Assembly: GCA_900315795.1 (NCBI GenBank)
Contig: ONAM01000004.1
Location: 1 to 64,000 of the forward strand
Length of the DNA stretch: 64,000 nt
Direction: 5' to 3'
DNA from: Candidatus Avelusimicrobium caledoniensis
Lineage (GTDB): Bacteria > Elusimicrobiota > Elusimicrobia > Elusimicrobiales > Elusimicrobiaceae
Shown: in pieces, positions 16,193 through 24,634 of the stretch
Position numbering within the stretch: position 1 is the stretch's first letter
How the letters are laid out: each line of letters starts with the position of its first letter
The notes under the pieces: generated by a model
What the model was told of the DNA's origin: nothing
The model's input: the letters and a program-made list of their open reading frames with translations, nothing else
Database searches by the model: none
Made by a program: the position numbers and the translations under genes

Positions 16193-16359
16193 GGCCCTCG
16201 CCGGGCCGGGCATGAGGCCTCGGACCTCTTGGGGCGTATGATGTTATCTTTTGCAAGGGGGACTTCGTGTTAGTTTATAACGAGTGCGCGGTGTCTCTAA
16301 TCAAAATAAATCTGTTGCAAAGTCGCTTAAAAAGTTATGCTGTATAAAAAGGAGTTTGT

Positions 16360-16953
16360 ATGACACTACTTGATTTGGCACAAAAACGGCGCTCGTGTTA
16401 CGCGCTGACAAATAAAATTCCGCTCACAGAAAAACAACTGGTGAACATTGTTCAAACGGCTGTCAAACACGCACCCAGTGCGTTTAACTCACAATCGGCG
16501 CGCGTGCTGGTGTTACTGGATGAAAAACACCGCACGTTTTGGAAACTGACCGAAAACGAACTCAAAAAAATCGTGCCGCCGCAAAACTGGGCACAAACAG
16601 CCGAAAAAATTACCGCGTTTGCTCAAGCGTGCGGCACTTTATTATTTTTTGAAGATTGGACGGTGGTGGAAAATTTGCAAAACCGTTTTCCTACGTATAA
16701 AGATAATTTCCCTATTTGGGCCTATCAAGCCAACGGCATGTTGGAGTATTTGATTTGGACGGCGCTAGCTGAGCAAAACATCGGCGCGAGTTTACAACAT
16801 TATAACCCGTTGGTGGACGGCGCGGTCCGGCGTACATTTAATGTGCCCGCCGCGTGGAAGTTGGTGGCCCAAATGCCTTTTGGGGGGATTGCCCGGCCCC
16901 CTGCTGAAAAAGATTTCTTACCGCTTGATTCTCGGGTGATGGTGGAAAAATAG
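16360..16953 (+). CDS. nitroreductase family protein (Frm2/HBN1-like)
   Basis: This 197-residue FMN-dependent oxidoreductase resembles the short nitroreductase subgroup that includes yeast Frm2 and its bacterial relatives. It starts LLDLAQKRRSCYALTNKIPL, with the RRS phosphate-binding motif for FMN. HAPSAFNSQSARV matches the second FMN contact, and the C-terminal MPFGGIA loop is typical. It works in the cytosol with NAD(P)H; the natural substrate is unknown. An AAGGAG site precedes the ATG. It is a single-gene unit. Confidence 0.88.
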   Translation: MTLLDLAQKRRSCYALTNKIPLTEKQLVNIVQTAVKHAPSAFNSQSARVLVLLDEKHRTFWKLTENELKKIVPPQNWAQTAEKITAFAQACGTLLFFEDWTVVENLQNRFPTYKDNFPIWAYQANGMLEYLIWTALAEQNIGASLQHYNPLVDGAVRRTFNVPAAWKLVAQMPFGGIARPPAEKDFLPLDSRVMVEK

Positions 16954-16959
16954 GTCTTT

Positions 16960-16988
16960 AGACCTGTCCGGTAATTGGGTCTTTTTTT
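16960..16988 (+). terminator. probable terminator after the nitroreductase gene
   Basis: AGACC and GGTCT form a short 5-bp stem followed by seven T. The stem is weak, so termination may be partial. Confidence 0.45.
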
Positions 16989-17027
16989 CGGTTGCTTAAT
17001 TATAATTTTTTTTATTACAATAAGCGC

Positions 17028-18221
17028 ATGAGAAAATTATATATTACATTAGGAACAGCAGTTTTACTTTGCGGAACTTTTTCTTCCGCTGCCGCCCAAG
17101 GCAAAGTTTCTATCTTCAGAGGCGGCGTTCGTACCCCGGTACGCAAGCTTGTTGCCGGTCCGGGTTCCTCTCCCGTAACCCATGTGGGCATTCGCGAGGT
17201 TTTCCCCAATGTGGTTATTTTGGATGATGAAAACTTAACGATTGCTACGCGTGATTTTTTGTCCAATGCGGCTACCCCTTCTAAAGTACGCACTTTGGAT
17301 CCAATGCGCCCACTTGTAAATGCTACTGCCGTAGCTGAACAGATTGCTGCGGTGCCGCATTTTGTTCCGTATGACGGGAACGGTATTTCTCCTTTAAATA
17401 TGAAAGAATTTCTATCGGCTACGCCGGCAGAAGCACCCCAATGGGTAGGCGCTTTCGGGCTGACCCAAGGGGTTGGAGTGGTTATTATTAGCAAGCAAGG
17501 GCCCCGCGTATTGCGGACCAGTGTTGCTTATATTGACAGCAGAACTGAAATCGGTTCGGGCAAATCGGAAGGTTTTTTTCAACAAGCCGTAGATAAAAAT
17601 GCTACCGATGTGGACGTATATTTGTTAGCCAATAATTCTAACACCGCGCCGAAAAAATATGCCGATAATTATTCGGACCCGGCTAAAGTTCGCCCTGTAA
17701 GCAACTCCCCGGATGAAATTGTCCGTCAAGTCAAGGGATATTTGGCGTCTTTCTCCCGTCCTTCTATACACTATTATGAAAAACTAAGCGGCGTGTCGCA
17801 GTTCGCCGTTAATACACAGACCGGGTTGTTAAGCAATGGGGTTTCTTTCCCGCGGGATTTCCGTTGGACAGATGTAGATGAGCTACATTTTAATCAGAGT
17901 ATCCGCAATGCACTCGTCCCGGCCGAATTATCACCTAGCCCGGCGATGAGAGGTATTATCTTGCAACGCACACATCCCGGCAACGGTCCGGTGCGGGAAT
18001 CGTTCCCGAATTTGGGTGTGGAGATTTTGAACGATGCCGACGGTACTATCCGCCCGATTGCAGGTAGAGAAACTGCGCCGGTAATAGCCCCGGGTAAATT
18101 GCCTTTGGGAAGCGGTTTTACGCCGATTGACAACGTCGGTAATAGGTTGGTACGGGAACATTTGCCCGGTGTGGGTTATATTTTAGATGACGAGGCAAAC
18201 ACGTTTGTCCCGGAACAGTAA
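17028..18221 (+). CDS. secreted protein of unknown function with three repeated motifs
   Basis: I do not recognise this 397-residue family. It begins with a clear Sec signal (MRKLYITLGTAVLLCG...AAA). Three copies of a short motif occur: REVFPNVVILDDENLT near residue 50, RESFPNLGVEILNDADG near 325, and REHLPGVGYILDDEANT at the C-terminus. Each has an RE-x-hydrophobic-P core and an acidic ILDDE-like end. The middle (about 100-260) contains VIISKQGPRVLRTSVAYI and is otherwise non-repetitive. I chose 17028 over an upstream in-frame ATG at 16992, because only the later start places the signal peptide at the N-terminus. A TATAAT lies at 17001. It is flanked by terminators, so it is monocistronic. 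Confidence 0.75.
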   Translation: MRKLYITLGTAVLLCGTFSSAAAQGKVSIFRGGVRTPVRKLVAGPGSSPVTHVGIREVFPNVVILDDENLTIATRDFLSNAATPSKVRTLDPMRPLVNATAVAEQIAAVPHFVPYDGNGISPLNMKEFLSATPAEAPQWVGAFGLTQGVGVVIISKQGPRVLRTSVAYIDSRTEIGSGKSEGFFQQAVDKNATDVDVYLLANNSNTAPKKYADNYSDPAKVRPVSNSPDEIVRQVKGYLASFSRPSIHYYEKLSGVSQFAVNTQTGLLSNGVSFPRDFRWTDVDELHFNQSIRNALVPAELSPSPAMRGIILQRTHPGNGPVRESFPNLGVEILNDADGTIRPIAGRETAPVIAPGKLPLGSGFTPIDNVGNRLVREHLPGVGYILDDEANTFVPEQ

Positions 18222-18240
18222 GTTTTTCCTGTAAGATGTA

Positions 18241-18280
18241 ACAAACCACCCCTTAAACTAAGAAGGGGTGGTTTGTATTT
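18241..18280 (+). terminator. rho-independent terminator
   Basis: ACAAACCACCCCTT and AAGGGGTGGTTTGT form a 14-bp stem around an eight-base loop, followed by ATTTTC. It ends the secreted-protein gene. Confidence 0.9.
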
Positions 18281-18296
18281 TCCCGTTTGCAAAACT

Positions 18297-18325
18297 TACT
18301 TTTTTGGGTAAAATTTTGTTATAAT
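18297..18325 (+). promoter_or_regulatory. rpsF operon promoter
   Basis: TTACTT (18297-18302) and a perfect TATAAT (18320-18325) have a 17-bp spacer. They lie 76 bases upstream of the rpsF start. Confidence 0.65.
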
Positions 18326-18341
18326 ATATACAAGGTAAAAA

Positions 18342-18370
18342 GCCGCGGGCTTGTGCCTGCGGTGTTTTTT
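18342..18370 (+). promoter_or_regulatory. terminator-like hairpin in the rpsF leader
   Basis: GCCGCGGGC and GCCTGCGGT pair over nine bases around TTGT, then a G and six T follow. It lies between the promoter and rpsF, so it would work as an attenuator. The CCG-containing stem also recalls the S6:S18-binding leader known from other phyla, but I could not test that match. Confidence 0.5.
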
Positions 18371-18400
18371 GCCCCACAAAACGTAAGTAAAAATGAGTCT

Positions 18401-18721
18401 ATGAAAACGTACGAAAGTGTAATTATCGTAAAACCCCAACTCTCCGACGGAGAAGTGGGCGAATTCGTGAATAAAGCCAAAGCTTTAATTACGAGCAAAG
18501 GCGGAGAAGTAACCAGCGAAGAAAAATTGGGTCGCCGTAAATTTACCCATGAAATCAATCACGTTCGCGATGGTTTCTATCTCTACTTGAAATTCAAAGC
18601 AGAACCCTCTTTTATTAAAGAGTTTGAAAACGCTTTGAAACTCAACGAAAACGTACTGCGCTCCATGACGATGAACGCCGTGGAAGTGAAAGCCAAACCG
18701 GCCCCAGTCGTAGTAAAATAA
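18401..18721 (+). CDS. rpsF: 30S ribosomal protein S6
   Basis: This 106-residue protein binds S18 in the platform of the small subunit. It shows the S6 core: MKTYESVIIVKPQLSD at the start, the GRRKFTHEINH strand, and a FENALKLNENVLRSM helix. I took the ATG at 18401. A nearby ATG at 18393 is out of frame, and the longer upstream reading (18287) lies within the promoter. It heads the conserved rpsF-ssb-rpsR-rplI order. Confidence 0.96.
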   Translation: MKTYESVIIVKPQLSDGEVGEFVNKAKALITSKGGEVTSEEKLGRRKFTHEINHVRDGFYLYLKFKAEPSFIKEFENALKLNENVLRSMTMNAVEVKAKPAPVVVK

Positions 18722-18732
18722 AAGGTTAACAT

Positions 18733-19179
18733 ATGCCAGCAGCAATCAAATTGCCGGAACAAAACATAGTCCTTCTAGTCGGACGGTTGACACGTGACCC
18801 TAACGTGGCATTTACACAGAAAGGTCAAGCCGTGTGCCGTTGTGATATTGCGGTAAACCGCAGATACTTAGATGCTACCACAAACGAGTGGAAAGATGAC
18901 ACAGTTTTTGTGCCGATAGTAGTTTGGGGCGCGGCAGCCGATCGGTGTAAAGACCGTCTTAAAAAAGGCACGCCTGTTAGTATAGAAGGCCGCTTGACGT
19001 CTAGCGAATATACCGATAAAACCACCGGGCAAACCCGCAAAAGCTTGCAGGTTACGGCCCGCCGGATCCAAATCTTGGAATCCGCAGCCGCCGGAGGCAC
19101 CTACAATGACGGTGCACAAGCGGCCGCAAAGGACGACGTTCCCACCACGGAAGTGATGGAAGACGACGTGCCTTTCTAA
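18733..19179 (+). CDS. ssb: single-stranded DNA-binding protein
   Basis: This 148-residue protein coats single-stranded DNA during replication and repair. The OB fold covers about residues 8-115, with LVGRLTRDPNVAFTQKG and the aromatic VVWGAAADRC strand. It ends in the acidic tip EDDVPF, which recruits partner proteins. Between the two is a short Ala/Gly-rich linker. Its place between rpsF and rpsR is the common bacterial arrangement. The gene follows rpsF by 11 bases. Confidence 0.96.
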   Translation: MPAAIKLPEQNIVLLVGRLTRDPNVAFTQKGQAVCRCDIAVNRRYLDATTNEWKDDTVFVPIVVWGAAADRCKDRLKKGTPVSIEGRLTSSEYTDKTTGQTRKSLQVTARRIQILESAAAGGTYNDGAQAAAKDDVPTTEVMEDDVPF

Positions 19180-19196
19180 ATTAAAAGAGGAATCAA

Positions 19197-19517
19197 ATGT
19201 CCGAAGAAATTAAAACTGCTCCCGCCGCCGAACAACCGGCTCCCGTAGCCGCGGCCGCCCGCCCGGAAAGACCCGCGCGCGCGTTTGGGAAAAAGCGCTT
19301 TGAATCCAGACGCAAAGTCTGCAAATTGTGCGCTGAAAAAATTGATAACATTGACTATAAGAACTTCCAGTTCGTAAAGTCTTTCACGATGGAAAGCGGT
19401 AAAATTCTTTCCCGTAGAATTACCGGCACTTGCGCCAAGCACCAACGCCAAATCACTAAAGCGATTAAGCGCGACCGCAACTTGGCTATCTTGCCTTATT
19501 CCTTACCCAAAAAATAA
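19197..19517 (+). CDS. rpsR: 30S ribosomal protein S18
   Basis: This 106-residue S18 has a normal core from about residue 36. It is of the zinc-binding (C+) type, with KVCKLCAEK and GTCAKHQRQ carrying Cys/Cys and Cys/His pairs. The first 30 residues form an Ala/Pro-rich extension (APAAEQPAPVAAAARPERP) that is longer than usual. A GAGGAATC site sits before the ATG. It is co-transcribed with ssb and rplI. Confidence 0.96.
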   Translation: MSEEIKTAPAAEQPAPVAAAARPERPARAFGKKRFESRRKVCKLCAEKIDNIDYKNFQFVKSFTMESGKILSRRITGTCAKHQRQITKAIKRDRNLAILPYSLPKK

Positions 19518-19531
19518 GTTGGAGGACGAAG

Positions 19532-20044
19532 ATGAAAGTTATTTTGAAAGAAAACGTCAAAAATTTGGGTATGGTGGGTTCTATCGTAGATGTGAAACCC
19601 GGTTATGCCCGCAACTTTTTGGTGCCGCACCGCTTAGCGGAAATTGCCACCGAAGGGGCTATTAAGAATTGGCAACTCGGTGCCGAACGCCGCCAAAAAC
19701 GCATTGATGCGGAACTGGCCGAAGCGCGCAAAATCGCCGAAAAATTAGCCGGCGTAGTCTTGCCGTTTACCAAAACCGTCAACGCTGATGGCGTAGTGTT
19801 TGGCTCTGTCAACAAAGCCGATATCTACAAGGCGTTAAACGAACTTGGACACAACATCTCCAAAGACTCTATTGAGCTTAATATGCCGATTAAAGCTTTG
19901 GGCGAAACCGAAGTGGGTATTTATTTGAAACCCACCGTTACCGCCACGATCAAGGTGCAAATTAACCCCTTGACGACGGTAGAAGAAAAAATCGGGGAAG
20001 CCAAACCCGAAGCCAAAGCGGACGAAAAAGCCGAAACCAAATAA
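19532..20044 (+). CDS. rplI: 50S ribosomal protein L9
   Basis: This 170-residue protein has the L9 N-terminal domain (MKVILKENVKNLGMVGSIVDVKPGYARNFL reads through the usual PGYARNFLVPH motif) and a long connecting helix. The C-terminal domain starts around residue 80. The last ~20 residues are a charged Glu/Lys/Ala tail beyond the common ~150-residue length. A GGAGG site lies eight bases upstream. It is the last gene of the operon. Confidence 0.96.
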   Translation: MKVILKENVKNLGMVGSIVDVKPGYARNFLVPHRLAEIATEGAIKNWQLGAERRQKRIDAELAEARKIAEKLAGVVLPFTKTVNADGVVFGSVNKADIYKALNELGHNISKDSIELNMPIKALGETEVGIYLKPTVTATIKVQINPLTTVEEKIGEAKPEAKADEKAETK

Positions 20045-20068
20045 ATAGGTTATACTGCGTTTTGTGTT

Positions 20069-20100
20069 CCCCATACCCAACCGGGTGTGGGGATTTTTTT
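20069..20100 (+). terminator. rho-independent terminator of the rpsF operon
   Basis: CCCCATACCC and GGGTGTGGGG pair around AACC; an A and seven T follow. Confidence 0.92.
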
Positions 20101-20128
20101 GGGTTTTCAGACGGAGAAAAAATAAAAC

Positions 20129-20156
20129 TTGACTTTGTTTTTTTTTTTGCTACATT
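20129..20156 (+). promoter_or_regulatory. pilin promoter, T11 spacer
   Basis: TTGACT (20129-20134) and TACATT (20151-20156) are 16 bp apart with an 11-T tract. AAAGGAGG at about 20174 and an ATG at 20187 follow at the usual distances. Confidence 0.75.
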
Positions 20157-20215
20157 TTATTTAGTGATACCACAAAGGAGGTTTTTATGGAAAAGGAAAG
20201 TTGTTTTAAAGCCGT

Positions 20216-20331
20216 TGTAGGTCAGGCTATGCCTGACGTCAAACAAGGAAAGATGTTTCTGCCGAAACATTGTCAGGTGAAACCTGACCTACATAAAGGC
20301 ATTGTCAGGTGAAACCTGACCTACATAAAGG
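20216..20331. repeat. GTAGGTC inverted-repeat element plus 32-bp tandem duplication
   Basis: A 78-bp element runs from TGTAGGTCAGG (20216) to CCTGACCTACA (ends 20293). A 32-bp unit containing its right end is duplicated in tandem: 20268-20299 and 20300-20331 are identical. With one unit the leader ATG at 20187 is in frame with the pilin. With two it is not. Confidence 0.85.
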
Positions 20332-20839
20332 TTTCACGCTTATTGAACTTTTGGTTGTGGTTTTAATCATCGGCATTTTAGCCGCGGTGGCCGTGCCTCA
20401 ATACGAAAAAGCCGTTATGAAAAGCCGATATTCCACGCTTATGGCATTAACAAAAGCAATTGCCGATGCGGAAGAAACCTATTATTTAGCCAACGGGGAA
20501 TATACCAATGATTTTGAAGCTCTTGCAATTGAACCGTCGGGTTGCACTCTTTCTGCAGATAAAACTACTTGTACTTATCCGTGGGGAAATTGTCATTTGC
20601 GGTTATATTCAGGCCGGGTATCTTGTGAAAATACACAAACATTAAAAAATGCTTATGTCCAATATTTATCACATGGTTTAAATGCCGGGTGGGGCAGGGT
20701 TTGTGTCGCCATAGGCAGCACTCGCACTGATAAATATGGCAAATTATGCGAAAATATGAAAGCCACTTTTTTTCAACAAACCGCATGGGGCGGGGCCACT
20801 GGTACGGGAGGTGTATCGTCAGCCATTTATTTGTTCTAA
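20309..20839 (+). CDS. type IV pilin, leader frameshifted by tandem duplication
   Basis: The open frame encodes [36 protein letters not shown] and [21 protein letters not shown], ending with 176 residues if GTG 20309 is used. The canonical signals point elsewhere: the promoter and AAAGGAGG serve the ATG at 20187, whose frame stops at the TGA 20310-20312 after 41 codons. Deleting one 32-bp unit (20268-20299) would fuse that ATG to the pilin with a 38-residue leader ending KG. As it stands the gene is either off, or translated weakly from GTG 20309 behind the AAAGG inside the repeat. Several Cys residues are present in the mature part. Treat it as a switched-off or contingency allele. Confidence 0.8.
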   Translation: MKPDLHKGFTLIELLVVVLIIGILAAVAVPQYEKAVMKSRYSTLMALTKAIADAEETYYLANGEYTNDFEALAIEPSGCTLSADKTTCTYPWGNCHLRLYSGRVSCENTQTLKNAYVQYLSHGLNAGWGRVCVAIGSTRTDKYGKLCENMKATFFQQTAWGGATGTGGVSSAIYLF

Positions 20840-20853
20840 TCTAAAAGTAATTT

Positions 20854-21396
20854 TTATCCTTTATAATAAATACTCTTTTTGACTTCGTCGGCTTTTTCGC
20901 GGCCGAGTAATTTTTCAATAATGGCCAGTCCGAAATCTACCGTCGCCGCTGCGCTTTGGCCCGTAATCAGGTTGCCGTCCGTGGTAGCATATTCGCCCGT
21001 GAACGTGCCGCCAAAGTCCGCATTCATAGAGGTAAAACACGTATATTTTTTGCCTTTGAGTAAACCCATGCGGCCCAAAATGGTGGGGCTTGCGCAAATA
21101 GCGGCTACTACTTTTCCGCCCGCTAAAAACTGCTTGATGAGGTTTTGCACATAGCCGTTTTTTTCCAATTTCTCATAGCCCGGTCCGCCCGGCAAGACAA
21201 GTGCGTCATAATACGACGCATTTAATCTGGAAAACGCGTGCAAGTTGGTGCACGTGAGCCCAAAGCGGCCTGTGGTGTCTTTATCAGACAGCGCGTAAAT
21301 ATCCACGTCTAGTCCGCCGCGGCTGAGCATGGCATACGTGCCAACGGCCTCTAATTCTTCAAATCCGTCTGCTAAAATTAAGCATACTTTTTTCAT
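20854..21396 (-). CDS. DJ-1/PfpI family protein
   Basis: This 180-residue cytoplasmic protein belongs to the DJ-1/YajL/ThiJ branch, which act as glyoxalase III or protein deglycase-like enzymes or redox chaperones. The conserved Glu is in ADGFEELEAVG. The nucleophilic Cys lies in the elbow AAICASPTILG, and GGPGYEKL and TSMNADFGG are also typical. Its ATG has a GGGAGGAA site. It lies downstream of metK but behind a terminator. The exact reaction cannot be read. Confidence 0.9.
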   Translation of the reverse strand: MKKVCLILADGFEELEAVGTYAMLSRGGLDVDIYALSDKDTTGRFGLTCTNLHAFSRLNASYYDALVLPGGPGYEKLEKNGYVQNLIKQFLAGGKVVAAICASPTILGRMGLLKGKKYTCFTSMNADFGGTFTGEYATTDGNLITGQSAAATVDFGLAIIEKLLGREKADEVKKSIYYKG

Positions 21397-21410
21397 AATT
21401 CCTCCCGGTA

Positions 21411-21434
21411 AAAAGCCCCGCGTCGGCGGGGCGT
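21411..21434 (-). terminator. rho-independent terminator of metK
   Basis: On the minus strand GCCCCGCC and CGCGGGGC pair around a short loop and are followed by TTTTT. It lies between metK and the pfpI-like gene. Confidence 0.85.
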
Positions 21435-21437
21435 AAA

Positions 21438-22598
21438 TTATTTGACTAATGCTTTGAGCGCGGCTACTTTATCGGTTTTTTCCCACGGGAACTCCTTTCG
21501 CCCGAAGTGCCCAAAAGCCGCTGTTTGGCGGTAAATGGGGTTGCGTAATTTAAAGTGTTCAATAATGCCGCGCGGGGTAAGCGGGAACACTTTGCGTGCA
21601 ATTTTTGCTAATTTTTCGTCAGGCAGGATACCTGTTCCGTCTGTATCTACATAAAAACCGACGGGCTCCTCGCGCCCGATAGCGTAGGCAATTTGCACGG
21701 TGCATTCGTTCGCGAGCCTAGCTGCCACGATGTTTTTAGCGATATAGCGCGCCATGTACGCGGCCGAGCGGTCCACTTTGGTCGGGTCTTTGCCCGAGAA
21801 AGCACCGCCCCCGTGCGGACAACGTCCGCCGTAGGTATCTACAATAATTTTCCGTCCGGTTAGCCCGGTATCAGATTGCGGCCCGCCGATGACAAATTTG
21901 CCCGTCGGGTTGATGTAAATTTTCGTGTTTTTATCCGCCCATTTTTTGACAACGGGCCAGATCGCCGCGTCGGCGATTTCTTTTTTAGATTTCTCGGTAA
22001 TTTGGTTGCCCGATTTGTCTAAAATCTTTTCGGTATGTTGCGTAGATAAAACGACCGTATCAATGCGCACCGGTTTGCCGTCTTTATATTCCACGGTTAC
22101 TTGGCTTTTGGCATCCGGGCCTAAATAGTCCAATTTTTTGCTTTTGCGCACACTTTCCAATTTCTTTAAAATTTCGTGCGAAAGTATCAAAGACAGCGGC
22201 ATATATTCCGGCGTTTCGTTAACGGCGTATCCCACCATTAAACCTTGGTCGCCCGCCCCGCCGACGTCCACCCCTTGGCTGATATCCGGCGATTGCTTGC
22301 CGATGACGTTGACGACCGCGCACGTATTGCCGTTAAAACCGAATTGGGCGTTATCATAACCAATGTCTTTAATTACGTCGCGCGCGATTTGCTCCACATC
22401 TACCCACGTGCGGGTGGTAATTTCTCCGCCGACGATGACCAGCCCGCGCGTGATGTATGTTTCACACGCTACACGGGCGGTTTTATCTTTGCGTAAAATT
22501 TCGTCTAAAATCGCGTCCGAAATTTGGTCACACACTTTGTCCGGGTGTCCTTTAGACACCGATTCCGACGTAAAAAAACACGTTCCTTGCTTAATCAT
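21438..22598 (-). CDS. metK: S-adenosylmethionine synthetase
   Basis: This 386-residue cytosolic enzyme makes SAM from methionine and ATP. Signature motifs are visible: [21 protein letters not shown] at the N-terminus, [12 protein letters not shown] for ATP and [19 protein letters not shown] for the phosphate loop. The length is standard. No SAM riboswitch is evident in the 44 bases between it and the preceding M20 gene on the same strand. It may be part of a DUF192-M20-metK run ending at the terminator. Confidence 0.97.
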   Translation of the reverse strand: MIKQGTCFFTSESVSKGHPDKVCDQISDAILDEILRKDKTARVACETYITRGLVIVGGEITTRTWVDVEQIARDVIKDIGYDNAQFGFNGNTCAVVNVIGKQSPDISQGVDVGGAGDQGLMVGYAVNETPEYMPLSLILSHEILKKLESVRKSKKLDYLGPDAKSQVTVEYKDGKPVRIDTVVLSTQHTEKILDKSGNQITEKSKKEIADAAIWPVVKKWADKNTKIYINPTGKFVIGGPQSDTGLTGRKIIVDTYGGRCPHGGGAFSGKDPTKVDRSAAYMARYIAKNIVAARLANECTVQIAYAIGREEPVGFYVDTDGTGILPDEKLAKIARKVFPLTPRGIIEHFKLRNPIYRQTAAFGHFGRKEFPWEKTDKVAALKALVK

Positions 22599-22642
22599 AC
22601 TACAACTCCTGCATTAAATTTGAGGGGAAAATCTTGTCTATA

Positions 22643-24109
22643 TTATATCATTTCTGCCGGGGCTTCTTCGGCGGGTTTGCTCTCAGCCGGAGCCAGCGGC
22701 AACAAATCTTGGCCGTAAGCAAAATCAAACACAATTCCGGCCACAAATTTAAGTTGGTTAAATAAACTGTGTTCGCTGATAAACTCGTCGGCCTCGTGGG
22801 TGCGGTTTTCGCTGAGCGGATCCATTTCCGGGCCGAGTCCGTAGGTAATCACGCCCAGTTGGCGCAAAAATTCGTTATCGCCCGAGGCGGGGCTGAGCCC
22901 CGGCACGGTAATGGCTCCCGGCATTAGTTTATCGGCGGTGCGGGAAATAGATTTAAAAAGCGGGTCGGTGCCGTCCATCGGTTGCGGAAAGGGCAGTTGG
23001 GGCCGCTCAATAATTTCAAACGAAATGTTATCTTCCGGTGCGAAAAGCCCTTGCAGTTGGGCCAGTAATTTATCCGGGTCCGAGCCGGGCAGTAAGCGCG
23101 CATTGATGACGGCGGAGGCCTCCTCGCTGGTGGACCCGCTATCTTGGCTGGCCGACAAAACGGTCGGGTTTAGCGTGTCTTGCAATTGCGTGCGGAAGAA
23201 CGGATCTTGCGCCATAATTTCGGCGGCGGTTTCGCGGTTTTGCGCGTTGCCTTCCAACAAAAAGCGAATGGTTGTTTGTCCGTCCTCGTCTTGCAAGGGC
23301 ATAATGGCTTTAAAAAATGTACGGGCCGGAGCTGTTAGACGGGCGGGGGGATTGTAGGCGGAAATTTTGGCTAACGCTTGCGAGAGCGTATAGACGGCAT
23401 TGTCATCTAGGGGCATAGAGGAGTGAACGCCGGTGCCGTGGGCGGTTACTTTGATGTCCATATACATTTTGGTGGAGGCCTCGGCAAACACTAAATCAGC
23501 CGGCTCGTTTTGAATAATGCCGCCGCCTTCGTTAAGCGCGTAGCCCGCGTTAATTTTGTCCCAATGCGTATCACGCAACCATTGAAGCCCGGTCGTACTG
23601 CCGACTTCTTCCCCTGATGTAGCTAAGAAAATAATATCACGCTTGGGGGTAATTTTTTGTTCTTTAAGCCATGTCAGCAAGGCCAAATAAACGGCTGTAT
23701 AATTTTTGGCATCGGTGGCACCTAGGCCGTAGATGTTGCCGTCTTTTTCCGTGGCGCGGAAAGGGGGGAACGTCCAGCCCTCGGCGGCGGGGGCAGTGTC
23801 TAAATGGGAAATTAAAAGGAGCGGTTTTTGGGTCGGATCACTCCCTTTAATGCGCGCTAATAAATTGGCGTGTTTTTTATCCGGGCGGAAAATATCCCAA
23901 TCAATGTGGTGTTTGTTAAGCTCTTTATAAATATAACGTGCGGCCTTGATTTCTTGCGGGTCGGGGTGGGAAGTGTCAATGTTAATGAGGTTAATTAAAT
24001 GACGTTTGGCTTCTTGGTTAAGCGCGTCCCAAGCAGACGTGTCTTCCTGCGCGCAGAGAAAATTGCCGCCGAAAAAGCACAACGCCAATAGTGTGATTAA
24101 CTTTTTCAT
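22643..24109 (-). CDS. secreted M20 family peptidase
   Basis: This 488-residue M20 metallopeptidase has a Sec signal (MKKLITLLALCFFGGNFLCAQ). Metal ligands appear in LLISHLDTAPA, GLGATDAKNY, ATSGEEVGS, EGGG and the C-terminal RTHEADEF. The dimerisation domain includes AHGTGVHSSMP. It resembles carboxypeptidase S/ACY1-like M20 members, so it probably trims peptides in the periplasm. The C-terminus ends in a Pro/Ala/Glu-rich stretch (AESKPAEEAPAEMI). The start overlaps the DUF192 gene by four bases. Confidence 0.87.
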   Translation of the reverse strand: MKKLITLLALCFFGGNFLCAQEDTSAWDALNQEAKRHLINLINIDTSHPDPQEIKAARYIYKELNKHHIDWDIFRPDKKHANLLARIKGSDPTQKPLLLISHLDTAPAAEGWTFPPFRATEKDGNIYGLGATDAKNYTAVYLALLTWLKEQKITPKRDIIFLATSGEEVGSTTGLQWLRDTHWDKINAGYALNEGGGIIQNEPADLVFAEASTKMYMDIKVTAHGTGVHSSMPLDDNAVYTLSQALAKISAYNPPARLTAPARTFFKAIMPLQDEDGQTTIRFLLEGNAQNRETAAEIMAQDPFFRTQLQDTLNPTVLSASQDSGSTSEEASAVINARLLPGSDPDKLLAQLQGLFAPEDNISFEIIERPQLPFPQPMDGTDPLFKSISRTADKLMPGAITVPGLSPASGDNEFLRQLGVITYGLGPEMDPLSENRTHEADEFISEHSLFNQLKFVAGIVFDFAYGQDLLPLAPAESKPAEEAPAEMI

Positions 24110-24546
24110 TTAAACTCCGTCGGAAATTGCAGTTTAACGCCTTTTTTGATGCCGTGTTTTTTAGCCGTTTTGGCGGCCAGTTCCAACACATATTGCCCGT
24201 ACCCCTGAGCATAGGCCACTTCGTTATCGGGCGTGTAGGTGTACGAGTGCGGCATTTCATTTGCCACAGATGTAACGGTTTTATCCGCGCCGATAAATAC
24301 CATATCTAAATCTATGAGTGTGTTTTTCATCCAAAATAAAAGCTCGTCTTCGCTGTCAAACACAAAAAGCATGCCTTCATTTTCGGGCAGTTCGGTTACA
24401 AACATCAGTCCCTTTTCGTGTTCTTTGGGTGTAACAGCCAGTTGTGCGGCCACCGCAAATCCGTCGGGTAACGTAACCGTAACGGTGTTTTTCGGTGCGC
24501 ACGCGCAACTAAGTACCGCTAAAAATATCCATACAAAGCGTTTCAT
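24106..24546 (-). CDS. DUF192 family lipoprotein
   Basis: The 146-residue product begins MKRFVWIFLAVLSCAC with a lipobox-like VLSC, so it is probably lipidated. The rest is DUF192: ELAVTPKEHEKGLMF-like start, EGMLFVFD, FWMKNTLIDLDMVFI and AQGYGQYVLEL. The family's function is unknown; the fold binds small acidic ligands in some members. I chose 24546 rather than the upstream 24564, because it places the signal sequence at the N-terminus. A TACACT -10-like box lies eight bases upstream, with no ribosome site. It is co-transcribed with the secreted M20 peptidase. Confidence 0.85.
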   Translation of the reverse strand: MKRFVWIFLAVLSCACAPKNTVTVTLPDGFAVAAQLAVTPKEHEKGLMFVTELPENEGMLFVFDSEDELLFWMKNTLIDLDMVFIGADKTVTSVANEMPHSYTYTPDNEVAYAQGYGQYVLELAAKTAKKHGIKKGVKLQFPTEFK

Positions 24547-24622
24547 ATATAATAAGTGTAGCAAATTCGGGCCTAGGGTGGGTTTGGGTCTTTGGGCCCT
24601 TTTGCTTTTGTTGGTTTTTTTC

Positions 24623-24628
24623 TACAAT
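24623..24628 (+). promoter_or_regulatory. -10 box six bases before the start codon
   Basis: TACAAT ends six bases before the ATG at 24635 and no Shine-Dalgarno is present, so a leaderless transcript is expected. Confidence 0.5.
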
Positions 24629-24634
24629 ACTAGT

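Noticed and set aside
20268..20331. CRISPR repeat-spacer array
   Set aside because: There are only two copies of a 32-bp unit in direct contact, without spacers and without cas genes.
24239..24634. N-terminal extension of the receiver-like protein
   Set aside because: It runs across the DUF192 gene on the other strand. The true start at 24635 gives a signal peptide and follows a -10 box.
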